Positions 45,009 to 53,331 of a stretch of 64,000 bases of DNA are shown here, in pieces. Origin of the DNA: Vibrio superstes (lineage in GTDB: Bacteria > Pseudomonadota > Gammaproteobacteria > Enterobacterales > Vibrionaceae); assembly GCF_003569005.1 (NCBI RefSeq), contig NZ_BCUR01000004.1, positions 1,018,003 to 1,082,002 of the forward strand, in the 5' to 3' direction. Both the position numbers and the translations under genes were made by a program. The notes under the pieces were generated by a model that worked only from the letters and a program-made list of their open reading frames with translations, searched no databases and had not been told where the DNA came from. Within the stretch, counting starts at the first letter, position 1, and every line of letters begins with the position of its first letter.

Positions 45009-45046
45009 AAAAATGAACTTATTTGAAACCGAATAAATTAAAAAAT

Positions 45047-45068
45047 GTGACATAATTCAGTCATAAAA
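45047..45068 (+). promoter_or_regulatory. Pho-box-like site facing ugpQ
   Basis: Two adjacent 11-base half-sites on the plus strand, GTGACATAATT and CAGTCATAAAA, match 8 and 9 of 11 positions of the PhoB half-site. The distance to ugpQ and a TACAAG-like -10 further down fits a PhoB-activated promoter. Confidence 0.55.
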
Positions 45069-45115
45069 CGCTGACACTCTACAAGTGAATCAATATGAAC
45101 ACAGAGTGAACTCAG

Positions 45116-45853
45116 ATGAAAAAGGAACGCAAAACGACGGCTCATCGCGGTGTCTCAAGCCTAGCGCCTGAGAATACAATGGCGGCTTTTAAGCTGGTTA
45201 AGGAGCATGGCAGTCAGTGGATTGAGATTGACGTGCAATTGTCGGCAGACGGGGTACCTATGGTTATCCATGATCGCACGGTTAACCGTTGCACCAACGG
45301 GCGTGGCAGTGTGAGAGAGATGAGCGTGTCGCAACTAAAGATGTTGGATGCAGGAGGATGGTTTGACGATAGGTATGTTGGTGAACGCATCCCAACCCTA
45401 GAAGAGACGCTTTTATATGTGCAGGAGGCTGGGCTTCATCTCAACATTGAGCTTAAGGTGTACCCTGAAGATAACGTCCTCGCTTTATGCGATAAAGTGA
45501 AAGAGGTCGTTGAAGAGTCAGAAATACCACTGTCACAGGTGTTGTTTTCGAGCTTTGACAATCAGGCGCTCTATCAGATGATGCTAACATTGCCCTTGGT
45601 GAGAAGAGGCCAGCTTTGGCAACAAATCCCTGATGAGGCTCTTGCTTTACTGCATAAAATCGAGGCCTATAGTGTTCATTGTGATTACCGTTTTCTGGTC
45701 AAGCAAGAGGCTGAATTAATAAAAGAAGCAGGTTATCAGTTGTTTTGTTACACACCTAATTTCCCTGAGTTGGTCGAGAAGCACTGGCAATGGGGCGTAG
45801 ATATGATGATAACGGACGACCCTAAAGCCTATGCTTTAACTCTGGAAAGTTGA
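45116..45853 (+). CDS. ugpQ: Glycerophosphodiester phosphodiesterase UgpQ
   Basis: A 245-residue cytoplasmic GDPD enzyme. The catalytic signature AHRGVSSLAPENTMAAF (His10 and Arg11) is followed by EIDVQLSADGVPMVIHDRTVNR with the metal ligands and catalytic His. It cleaves glycerophosphodiesters, imported by Ugp, into sn-glycerol-3-phosphate and an alcohol. It is divergent from ugpBAEC and shares its control region, and the DeoR-type regulator gene follows immediately. Confidence 0.9.
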   Translation: MKKERKTTAHRGVSSLAPENTMAAFKLVKEHGSQWIEIDVQLSADGVPMVIHDRTVNRCTNGRGSVREMSVSQLKMLDAGGWFDDRYVGERIPTLEETLLYVQEAGLHLNIELKVYPEDNVLALCDKVKEVVEESEIPLSQVLFSSFDNQALYQMMLTLPLVRRGQLWQQIPDEALALLHKIEAYSVHCDYRFLVKQEAELIKEAGYQLFCYTPNFPELVEKHWQWGVDMMITDDPKAYALTLES

Positions 45854-45870
45854 TAGTTGATATTACCAAT

Positions 45871-46629
45871 ATGCAAAATCTGAGTTTACGCCAACAACAA
45901 ATGCTAGAGATGATCTCCTCCCAAGAATACTGCAGTGTGGAGGCGCTCTCGGAGCATTTTTCGGTCACTACCCAAACCATCCGCCGAGATATTAATGAGC
46001 TATGCACCTTAGGATATGCACAGCGGCATCATGGTGGGGTAGGTTTACCTGTGACGCTTGCGAACCGTAGCTACATTTCCAGGGTGAGCACCAATCAAGA
46101 TGAAAAACGTGCGATAGCCCGTGAGGTAGTCCAGAGGATCCCTGATGGCAGTACCGTTTTCCTAGGAATAGGAACAACCATTGCAGCTATAGCTGAACAG
46201 TTACTCAATCATACCCAGTTGCGCGTAGTGACCAATAATTTCCAGGCCGCTCATATCCTTTCTCAATACGATCATATTGAAACCTGGATGCCCGGAGGAA
46301 GATTACGCAGTACCGATGGTGATATTGTTGGTGAGGAAGTCAGCCGATTCTTTGAACAGTTCGTCGCCGATATAGGCATAGTAAGCTGTGCATCAGTATC
46401 TCAAGTAAGAGCGGTATCCTCTCACTTATCTGAAACAAATCCGATGAATGAAATGGAGATTGCTATGGAGCATGAGCTTCGTGAGGCGCAGGTCAGCCAA
46501 GTGATCTTGGCTAATTCTCAGCAGAAGTGGCTAGTAGCGAACAGCAGCAAATGGCACAGAAAGGCCAATGCACGTGTCGCCGAGCTTGATTATTTTGACC
46601 ATGTGTTTGGTGATAGAAACAAGTGTTGA
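45871..46629 (+). CDS. DeoR-family (GlpR-like) transcriptional repressor
   Basis: A 252-residue DeoR-family regulator. The N-terminal helix-turn-helix (LEMISSQEYCSVEALSEHFSVTTQTIRRDINEL, then RHHGGVGLP) closely follows E. coli GlpR (VSTEELVEHFSVSPQTIRRDLN, RHHGG), and the C-terminal DeoR sensor domain binds phospho-sugars. Glycerol-3-phosphate is the likely effector, and the neighbouring ugp genes the likely targets. I use ATG 45871 by homology. A TTG at 45850 overlaps the ugpQ stop. No strong ribosome site is seen, so translational coupling to ugpQ is plausible. Confidence 0.8.
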   Translation: MQNLSLRQQQMLEMISSQEYCSVEALSEHFSVTTQTIRRDINELCTLGYAQRHHGGVGLPVTLANRSYISRVSTNQDEKRAIAREVVQRIPDGSTVFLGIGTTIAAIAEQLLNHTQLRVVTNNFQAAHILSQYDHIETWMPGGRLRSTDGDIVGEEVSRFFEQFVADIGIVSCASVSQVRAVSSHLSETNPMNEMEIAMEHELREAQVSQVILANSQQKWLVANSSKWHRKANARVAELDYFDHVFGDRNKC

Positions 46630-46749
46630 GTTGGTTGCTGTTAGTGACACACGGCTAAAGAAAGGTTGCTTTTAAATGGATTATCTATCTTAAAATCAAT
46701 TGCATCATGCGTTTTTGCGCAAAGATAATATAGTGCATAGAAGGCGCGG

Positions 46750-46974
46750 CTATTCAATAACTCGCTGAGTTTCAATAGTACGACGACTTGTCTTTAGACA
46801 ATGAAGCCTACACATCTTTTTGCCACAAATGTTAAGACACATTTGCCAAATCTTTTGCTTAGATTCACTGTTCAAGCATTTGACCTGTGATGCACACAAA
46901 TGACCGTCCAATATCAATCTTTCAATATGCTCAGCACTTATCTCTACTTGCACTGTGTTTTGATTCCAGTCCAT
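46750..46974 (-). CDS. Small cysteine-rich protein behind a Fur box
   Basis: A 74-residue protein beginning MDWNQNTVQVEISAEHIERL, with six cysteines at about residues 27, 33, 46, 50, 55 and 59 (LCASQVKC, QMCLNIC, KKMCRLHC) and a basic C-terminus. The cysteines sit in helix-like spacing and could bind metal or a cluster. No signal peptide is present. I do not recognise a named family. A Fur box lies 19 bases upstream of the start, so expression should rise under iron limitation. The ribosome site is weak. Confidence 0.6.
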   Translation of the reverse strand: MDWNQNTVQVEISAEHIERLILDGHLCASQVKCLNSESKQKIWQMCLNICGKKMCRLHCLKTSRRTIETQRVIE

Positions 46975-46992
46975 AATACGCGCTCAATTTTC

Positions 46993-47011
46993 ATTAATGA
47001 TAATCATTCTC
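46993..47011. promoter_or_regulatory. Fur box between the cysteine-rich gene and the MATE gene
   Basis: ATTAATGATAATCATTCTC matches 16 of 19 positions of the Fur consensus (GATAATGATAATCATTATC). It is adjacent to the start of the minus-strand small protein. A weaker second site (AATGATAAGAGAATGCG, about 47056-47072) overlaps the palindrome AGAATGCGCATTCT at 47065-47078 on the side of the MATE gene. Confidence 0.75.
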
Positions 47012-47134
47012 AAATACTAGCATGGTAACCGAGAACAGAAAACCATCGATTTATTAATGATAAGAGAATGCGCATTCTGAGCGCTTAATACTATTTGCTG
47101 CCTAAGGCAGTCATGTTTCGCGGATTTTAGCTAG

Positions 47135-48442
47135 ATGAATTTGTCCCACAAAGATTATTTAAAGATTGCTTTTCCTTTTATTGTTTCAACAGTTACCCAA
47201 CCTCTACTCGGCGCTGTAGATACAGCGGTGGTAGGGAAGATAGGCGTTACCGAACTCATTGGTGGTGTAGCCATCGGCGCCGTGATTATGAATACCTTAT
47301 ACTGGTTATTTGGGTTCTTCAGGGTCAGTACCACAGGTCAAAGTGCTATTGCGCTGGGCAAGAACGACGACCGAGAGTTGGCGAGCAGTCTGTTACAACC
47401 ATTTACCCTCGCATTGCTCGTTGGTTTGGCCTTTATTTTGCTTCAACCCTTGATATGGAGCGGGGCGATGTGGGTGATCTCGCCTGATGCAGAAGTCGCG
47501 ATGCACGCTAAGACCTATTTTAGCATCATGATCTTTGGCGCCCCTTTTGTACTGCTTAACTATGTGATTATTGGCTGGTTGATGGGACAAGCGAAGGCCA
47601 AGGCAACCTTGCTTACCCAGGTTTTTGGTAATGTATTGAATATTATCTTGGACGTAGTGTTCGTCTACTACTTTGACCTTGGTGTCGCTGGAGTGGCATA
47701 CGCCAGTTTAATTGCACAAGTTACCACCTTTGCTATTGGCGGTTATCTAGTACTGGCAACCTCAAAGGTTTCTCTATTAAGTCATCTATCTTTGGTCAAA
47801 ATTTCACGTGCTGATCTTAGGGTGATAGTAAGCGCTAACATGGATCTGCTACTGCGTACCGTGTGCATTTTGGTGTTCTTCAACATGATGGCACGTGTAG
47901 GTTCACAGTTGGGTACCGATGAGTTGGCCGCCAACGCGATTATGATGCAGGTGACTTTTCTTGTGAGCTATATGTTCGACGGCGTAGCCAATGCCTCTAG
48001 TGTATTTGCGGGAAAAGCGGTGGGCAGAAAGGACATCCGATTGCTAGACGATGTCTTAAAACTCAATATGCAATGGACCACAGGGTTCATTGTTGTACTG
48101 ACTCTGCTGACCTTAGTGTTCAAGTATGACCTTGTGATGCTATTTACTGATATACCCAACGTGGTGGGCATCTATCAAGATATGTCAGTCTGGTTGATTA
48201 TTTTCCCTTTAGTGGCTGGCTATGGTTTAACCCTCTACGGGATCTTCACTGGCACTGGTACAACAAGGCCTGTACGAAATTCTAGCTTTATTACTCTGCT
48301 GGTGTTCTTAGTGGTTCAGTTCGTTGCAGTGAAGCTATGGGGCAATCATGGGTTGTGGCTGGCATTCACCTTGTTCTATGTTGGCCGATTTGTATTTTTG
48401 TACCCTTACATCGGGCAAATTAGAGTTAGATGTTTTAAATGA
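47135..48442 (+). CDS. MATE-family efflux transporter (DinF-like)
   Basis: A 435-residue, 12-helix MATE transporter. The start FPFIVSTVTQPLLGAVDTAVVGKIG and GAVIMNTLYWLFGFFRVSTTGQSAIALG are diagnostic of the DinF branch. Such proteins export cationic compounds or, in some cases, siderophores using sodium or proton gradients. It lies downstream of the Fur-box region in the divergent orientation, so iron-dependent expression is possible. An ABC importer operon follows 54 bases later on the same strand. Confidence 0.85.
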   Translation: MNLSHKDYLKIAFPFIVSTVTQPLLGAVDTAVVGKIGVTELIGGVAIGAVIMNTLYWLFGFFRVSTTGQSAIALGKNDDRELASSLLQPFTLALLVGLAFILLQPLIWSGAMWVISPDAEVAMHAKTYFSIMIFGAPFVLLNYVIIGWLMGQAKAKATLLTQVFGNVLNIILDVVFVYYFDLGVAGVAYASLIAQVTTFAIGGYLVLATSKVSLLSHLSLVKISRADLRVIVSANMDLLLRTVCILVFFNMMARVGSQLGTDELAANAIMMQVTFLVSYMFDGVANASSVFAGKAVGRKDIRLLDDVLKLNMQWTTGFIVVLTLLTLVFKYDLVMLFTDIPNVVGIYQDMSVWLIIFPLVAGYGLTLYGIFTGTGTTRPVRNSSFITLLVFLVVQFVAVKLWGNHGLWLAFTLFYVGRFVFLYPYIGQIRVRCFK

Positions 48443-48496
48443 TATGTTATATCATCCACGCATATTTCGAGACCTGATTACGCTAGCTAAAATATA

Positions 48497-49261
48497 ATGA
48501 ACAACGACTTGCCTCTGCTTGAGGTTTCTAATCTCACGATCAGTGACTCAAGAAGAACCATCTTTAAAGATTTGAGCTTTGCCATTAACCCTGGACAGAC
48601 CTTAGCGGTAATGGGGCCATCTGGTATAGGCAAGTCTATGTTGTCCAAGGCCATAGCGGGCTTTACCCCTGCTGATATCGAAGTGTCGGGTAGCATAAAA
48701 GTTGCTGGTGTAGAGGTGGCTCAATTGCCACTTTTGGCACGAAAGGCGATCCAAAGGCCTGCGGTTATCTTCCAAGATGCACTGCAGGCGCTTAATCCAT
48801 TGGCTAAAGTCGGCGCTCAACTGAGCCTAGCACTGAGTTCAACGAGCACTAAAGCTAGCGCGCAACAGCTTCAACACATCACTGAGCTTTTGCAGAGCCT
48901 AGGTTTCGATTATCCAAAGGAAATACTTGCCAGTTATCCGAGCCAGCTCTCTGGTGGCCAAAGGCAAAGGATCTGCATAGCTATCGCGCTATTGGGTGAT
49001 GCCAGTGTCCTTATTGCAGATGAACCGACCAGTGCCCTTGACCCTGTCTCTGAAAATGAAATTCTAAGCTTATATCGTCAGGCTATTAAGCAAGATCAAT
49101 TGGCCGGATTCTTGATTACCCATGACCTTCAAGCGGCGTTGGCTTGTGACAAGCTCTTAGTCATTGATGATGGCAAGATGATCGCTTACGGCCAGCCCTA
49201 TCAAGCATTACATGAGAGCGAGCACAGGTTCTGTTCTCAAGTACGAGAGCTGATGGCATAA
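48497..49261 (+). CDS. Dpp/Opp/Nik-type ABC transporter ATP-binding protein (first)
   Basis: A 254-residue ABC ATPase of the DppD/NikD type. Walker A GPSGIGKSM, signature LSGGQRQRICIAIALL, Walker B LIADEPTSALDP, H-loop THDLQAA. It lacks the C-terminal oligopeptide/zinc-like extension common in DppD, so it is short as in NikD. It pairs with the next gene (3-base gap) to power an importer for peptides, nickel or a metal chelate. Gene order here is ATPase-ATPase-binding protein-fused permease. Confidence 0.85.
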   Translation: MNNDLPLLEVSNLTISDSRRTIFKDLSFAINPGQTLAVMGPSGIGKSMLSKAIAGFTPADIEVSGSIKVAGVEVAQLPLLARKAIQRPAVIFQDALQALNPLAKVGAQLSLALSSTSTKASAQQLQHITELLQSLGFDYPKEILASYPSQLSGGQRQRICIAIALLGDASVLIADEPTSALDPVSENEILSLYRQAIKQDQLAGFLITHDLQAALACDKLLVIDDGKMIAYGQPYQALHESEHRFCSQVRELMA

Positions 49262-49264
49262 CCT

Positions 49265-50071
49265 ATGACACACCAACACGATCTATCGGCACAAATCCAG
49301 TTTGATGGGGTTTGTGTCCACTACACCGCTTCCAAATGGTTCAAGAGAGAGCCTTTTCGTGCGCTTCACGGCTTAGACTTGACGATCGGCACAGAAAATC
49401 TAGCAGTAGTAGGGCCATCTGGAGCAGGGAAATCTACCCTGATTGAGCTGTTGTTTGGGCTTAGGTTGCCGACCTATGGCGAGGTGACTATTTGTGGCTT
49501 GCCACTTTCAACGTCGTCAAAAAAACAAAGGATGGAGCTGTGTAAGCACATTCAGCTGATCCCTCAAGAGCCTCACACTAGCCTGAATCCTTATTATTCC
49601 GTTCGCAAGATCTTACTTGAGCCTATGAGAAATGTAGGAATCCTTGATAAGCACGAACAGCGAATGGCAGAGGCATTGACGGCTGTGGGCTTAGAGATCA
49701 AACATCTGGACTATCTGCCAACACAGCTGTCGACGGGGCAAGCCCAGCGAGTGGCAATTGCCCGTGCATTGGTGGTCGAGCCCTGTGTGTTGGTGGCCGA
49801 TGAGCCAACAAGTAGCCTAGACCCTATTAGCCGAAAGCAGGTGCTTGATTTGTTAAAGCACCTACAAAAGACCCGCCATATGCGACTTATCCTAGTGACC
49901 CATGACTTACAGGCAGCCAAGGCGTTGTGTAGTCATGTATTGGTACTAAGCAAGGGTAGGGTGGCTGAATATGGTAATCTTGACAGGGTGCTTAGCGCCC
50001 CTCAACACACAACGACACAAGCCCTTATTCAGGCACAACACGTTTCTACTTTTACACCATCATTTAAATAA
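49265..50071 (+). CDS. Dpp/Opp/Nik-type ABC transporter ATP-binding protein (second)
   Basis: A 268-residue ABC ATPase of the DppF/NikE type. Walker A GPSGAGKST, signature LSTGQAQRVAIARAL (the second Gly of the usual LSGGQ is Thr here), Walker B VLVADEPTSSLDP, H-loop THDLQAA. It forms the ATPase pair with the preceding protein. The LSTGQ variant is seen in some NikE proteins and should still function. Confidence 0.85.
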   Translation: MTHQHDLSAQIQFDGVCVHYTASKWFKREPFRALHGLDLTIGTENLAVVGPSGAGKSTLIELLFGLRLPTYGEVTICGLPLSTSSKKQRMELCKHIQLIPQEPHTSLNPYYSVRKILLEPMRNVGILDKHEQRMAEALTAVGLEIKHLDYLPTQLSTGQAQRVAIARALVVEPCVLVADEPTSSLDPISRKQVLDLLKHLQKTRHMRLILVTHDLQAAKALCSHVLVLSKGRVAEYGNLDRVLSAPQHTTTQALIQAQHVSTFTPSFK

Positions 50072-50083
50072 AAGAGTAATTCC

Positions 50084-51589
50084 ATGCGCTTATCTATGAG
50101 TAAAATTGCGGCATCAATCGCTTTGATTCTTCCCCTTTCAGGATGCTTTGATTCAGGTTCAGAACAAGCGGTAGCCACTGAGTCTAAGGCTGAAGCTACT
50201 GAGCTACATGTGGCTATGATGCAGCCCCCAAGAACGGGTCTTTCTCCACTATCGGATGATGCATTTAAGCTTTCTCGTTGGAGCACAGCTGAAACCCTGA
50301 TCAACCTCAGCGACCAATCTATTGCAGAGCCAATGCTTGCAACAAGTTGGGAGCAAGTAGACCCAATGACGTGGCACTTTACTCTGCGTAAGGGCGTGAA
50401 GTTTCATGATGGTTCGGAACTGAATGCCGATATGGTGGTGAACTCATTAGAGCGCGCCCTGCAGGCTGCACCTAAACCCCGCATCCTAGATAGTATTGAT
50501 TGGGAAGTGAGTAAACTGGCCGAGGATAAGATCGAGATAAAAACAAACTTCAACGATCCCCTACTGCCAAGCCGTCTTTCAAGCCCTCAGTTGTCAATCC
50601 TTTCCACTGCCGCTTATCTGGATAATGGACGTGTAGACCCAACTCGCGCGGGCTCTGGGCCTTTTGTACTGACTAACATCAATGGCACGACGAGCGCAAA
50701 TCTAGAACGCTTCGATGATTATTGGGGCGAGAAGGCGAAGGTTGAGAAGGTATACGCTGAATACGTTCCAGATGGTTTTGCACGAGCTGCAGCACTGCGT
50801 ACTGGTAAAGCAGACATTGTTGAAGCAGTACCTGTTTCACAAATCGCAATGATCGATTCAGAGCTTCTTCATGAAGTGGCAATGCCACGCACCAACACCC
50901 TGTACTTAAACAGTAAGTCTGCGGTATTCAAAGACATTGAGATGCGTAAGATTGCCTCGGGTGCCGTTGATCGCGACCAAATTATCAGCATGGTTTATGA
51001 GAACCATGCCGACAAAGCGCAGGGTCTGCTTGGGCCTGCACTAGCGTGGGCTGCGCCAATTCGAGGCGAGGCTGCGCCAATCGACAGCACGGCGAAGGCG
51101 AATGGCGAGACCATCACTATCGGTACCTTTACCGATCGCGCAGAGCTTCCTGAGGTTGCAGCACTATTAAAGCAACAGCTTGAAGCTGCTGGATTTAAGG
51201 TTGAGCTTGATATCCGCGAGTACGCGCAAATTGAAAATGATGCCTTAGCGGGTAAATTTGATGCCTTCTTGCTATCGCGCGCAACAGTGCTGGATTCTGG
51301 TGACCCAGTTGCTTATATGCAAAGCGACTTTAGCTGTGAGGGGTCGTTTAATCTTGGCCTGTTCTGCTCAGAAACTGTTGACCAAGCTATTAAACATGCT
51401 GATCTTCAGCAACTTGGAGAGCCTCGTCAGCACGCGATTATTGAAGCTGAGAAGCAGATCCTAGCTGAATACGCGGCGATTCCACTGCTGCACGAGCGTG
51501 TCATTCAAGGTGAGAGCACTCGAGTAAAACACGCACAGCGTGACCCTCGCGAGCGTCGTCTAGTAGACCAACAAACAGAGGTCAACTAA
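50084..51589 (+). CDS. SBP_bac_5-family periplasmic binding lipoprotein (DppA/NikA-like)
   Basis: A 501-residue extracytoplasmic binding protein with a lipoprotein signal ending in LSGC (about residue 22). The mature sequence has the family-5 pattern: WEQVDPMTWHFTLRKGVKFHDGSELNADMVVNSLERAL, AGSGPFVLTNI, LERFDDYWG, and AALRTGKADIVEAVP. The family binds peptides, nickel or metal-chelates, and the ligand here cannot be read from sequence. It lies between the ATPase pair and the permease gene. Confidence 0.85.
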   Translation: MRLSMSKIAASIALILPLSGCFDSGSEQAVATESKAEATELHVAMMQPPRTGLSPLSDDAFKLSRWSTAETLINLSDQSIAEPMLATSWEQVDPMTWHFTLRKGVKFHDGSELNADMVVNSLERALQAAPKPRILDSIDWEVSKLAEDKIEIKTNFNDPLLPSRLSSPQLSILSTAAYLDNGRVDPTRAGSGPFVLTNINGTTSANLERFDDYWGEKAKVEKVYAEYVPDGFARAAALRTGKADIVEAVPVSQIAMIDSELLHEVAMPRTNTLYLNSKSAVFKDIEMRKIASGAVDRDQIISMVYENHADKAQGLLGPALAWAAPIRGEAAPIDSTAKANGETITIGTFTDRAELPEVAALLKQQLEAAGFKVELDIREYAQIENDALAGKFDAFLLSRATVLDSGDPVAYMQSDFSCEGSFNLGLFCSETVDQAIKHADLQQLGEPRQHAIIEAEKQILAEYAAIPLLHERVIQGESTRVKHAQRDPRERRLVDQQTEVN

Positions 51590-51594
51590 TTAGC

Positions 51595-53331
51595 ATGCTG
51601 TCTGCTGTAGCGAGGCGAATAAGCCTAGATCAAGCGATGCCTTGGGTATCTCGCATCTTCTTTTTGGCTTTTGTGGTTGTATTGGTGGGGTTGATGCCGG
51701 AGTTTGCTGGCATCGATCCAAGTCAATCCATCCTTCGCGCTCGTTCGGGTCATCAGCAGTTACTCACTGCTGAGGCCTTGCAATCGATTCGTGATGAGTT
51801 GCAGTTGGATCGTTCTACTGGCGAGCGTCTGTGGGATTGGTTATCTAGTGCGATGCAAGGGGATCTTGGAACCTCGTGGGTTGATGGTTCACCGGTTATT
51901 GATGGGATACGGCACACAGCGTCTACCTCGTTTACATTAATGGCAAGTGCTTTGGCGCTCACTGTCATCTTTTGTTTAATTGCATTTATATACACCATGG
52001 TAAGTTGGCATCGCGGGCGATTGGCATCTTCACATAATAGCCTGAGCTCTGTATTGGTGGCTCTACCTGAGTATGTGATCGCTGCAATGCTGATATTGGT
52101 GTTTGCCATTTGGCTTCAGTGGTTACCCCCTTATGGTTGGGTTGAGTGGAAGAACCTATGGCTACCTAGCCTAGCTCTTGCCTTACCTGCCAGTGGCCTT
52201 CTTAGTCGTCTACTTAGTGACAGCCTTAAGCGTGTCCTTAATGAGCCTTGGGTGATCACTTGGCTTAGTGCGAATATCTCTATTTATCAGATCACCTTGT
52301 TTGCTCTGAAGAGGGCGATGAGCAACCTGATCCCGCAGTTCTCTATGGTCATTATTGGCCTGACGGGCGGGGCGGTTGCCGTTGAGATGATCTTTTCTAT
52401 TCCAGGTATTGGACGAATGTTGCTAGGAGCGGCGAAGTCCCAAGACCTTCCTATTCTGCAGGGAGGGCTACTCGTGCTATTGGTCTTCTCAATTGCGATT
52501 AGCTGTATCGGGATATTACTGCAGAAAATAATACTAGGTAAGGCACTGTCTAGCGGCAAGCTTATTGGCTCGCAATCATCGTTTAGTTTTACTAAAAGTA
52601 AGTGGAAGCGACTGGGTAGCCTTTCTATCTTTGTGTTTCTTTTTGTCTTTGTTGGACTCGCAACAGTCAATGACCCCTATACCAGTCAGTTTGGGCGTTT
52701 GGTATCGCCAAGCCTGGATATTCCCCTTGGCTCAGATGCAATCGGTCGAGATCTCTTTGCTCGCGTTGGAACGGGGATGTTATCAACACTGCAGGGTGGC
52801 ATTTTAGCTACAGTGCTGAGTCTGTTCGTTGGTATCGTGTTGGGTTTGTGTACTCGATATAGCCAGGGTCTCATTGAGATCACCAAGGGCTTGCCTTATA
52901 TCATTGTGGGTCTGTTGGTGGCGGGCTTAACAGGCATGAGCCCTCATAGTGCTTTGATTGCGATCGTGGTGACCTCGTGGGCACCGCTGGCCGCGCACTG
53001 TTCAAGCTTGTTATTGGAGGCAAAGGCTCAGCCTTATGTTCATCTAGCCCCAACATGGGGAGTAAGGTCTTGGGATATGTATAGGCATTACTTGCTTCCC
53101 TATATATTACCCCCTTTGCTTCGACACGCGCTACTTCGCCTGCCGGTAATCACGTTGAGCCTAACGTCACTGAGCTTTATTGGCTTAGGTGTGAAACCAC
53201 CAGAGCCGGAGTGGGGGCTATTGATAGCAGAAAACCTTCCTTATATTGAACGCTCACCCTTTGGTGTTGTTGCGCCTATTCTTGGGTTGGTGTTGCTTGG
53301 GATTGCGGTAAATCTGATGTTTGATGATTAA
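51595..53331 (+). CDS. Fused two-domain ABC permease (NikB-type + NikC-type)
   Basis: A 578-residue protein holding two BPD_transp_1 permease domains normally encoded by two genes. The first (about residues 1-310) has the DppB/NikB plan (ATAEALQSIRDELQLDRS-like start, then six helices and a FSIPGIGRMLLGA block). The second (about 330-578) has the DppC/NikC plan (DIPLGSDAIGRDLFARV, then the EAA-like loop and LSFIGLGVKPPEPEWGLLI). The 20-residue link between them is basic (SGKLIGSQSSFSFTKSKWKR). No frameshift is present, so this is a genuine fusion that would let one polypeptide form the whole membrane channel. Its last codons (FDD, stop) also form the start of the downstream repeat unit. Confidence 0.88.
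   Translation: MLSAVARRISLDQAMPWVSRIFFLAFVVVLVGLMPEFAGIDPSQSILRARSGHQQLLTAEALQSIRDELQLDRSTGERLWDWLSSAMQGDLGTSWVDGSPVIDGIRHTASTSFTLMASALALTVIFCLIAFIYTMVSWHRGRLASSHNSLSSVLVALPEYVIAAMLILVFAIWLQWLPPYGWVEWKNLWLPSLALALPASGLLSRLLSDSLKRVLNEPWVITWLSANISIYQITLFALKRAMSNLIPQFSMVIIGLTGGAVAVEMIFSIPGIGRMLLGAAKSQDLPILQGGLLVLLVFSIAISCIGILLQKIILGKALSSGKLIGSQSSFSFTKSKWKRLGSLSIFVFLFVFVGLATVNDPYTSQFGRLVSPSLDIPLGSDAIGRDLFARVGTGMLSTLQGGILATVLSLFVGIVLGLCTRYSQGLIEITKGLPYIIVGLLVAGLTGMSPHSALIAIVVTSWAPLAAHCSSLLLEAKAQPYVHLAPTWGVRSWDMYRHYLLPYILPPLLRHALLRLPVITLSLTSLSFIGLGVKPPEPEWGLLIAENLPYIERSPFGVVAPILGLVLLGIAVNLMFDD

Larger units (their letters stand above)
44926..45101. promoter_or_regulatory. Divergent ugpB/ugpQ control region with TGTTCA half-sites
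   Basis: TGTTCA occurs at 44934, 44944 and 44964, 10 and 20 bases apart, and inverted (TGAACA) at 45096. AAAGCGAAT/ATTCGCTTT (44926-44934, 44951-44959) encloses two of them. E. coli GlpR sites are built from TGTTCG/CGAACA half-sites, so these are candidate operators for the DeoR/GlpR-like protein encoded at 45871-46629. Confidence 0.5.
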
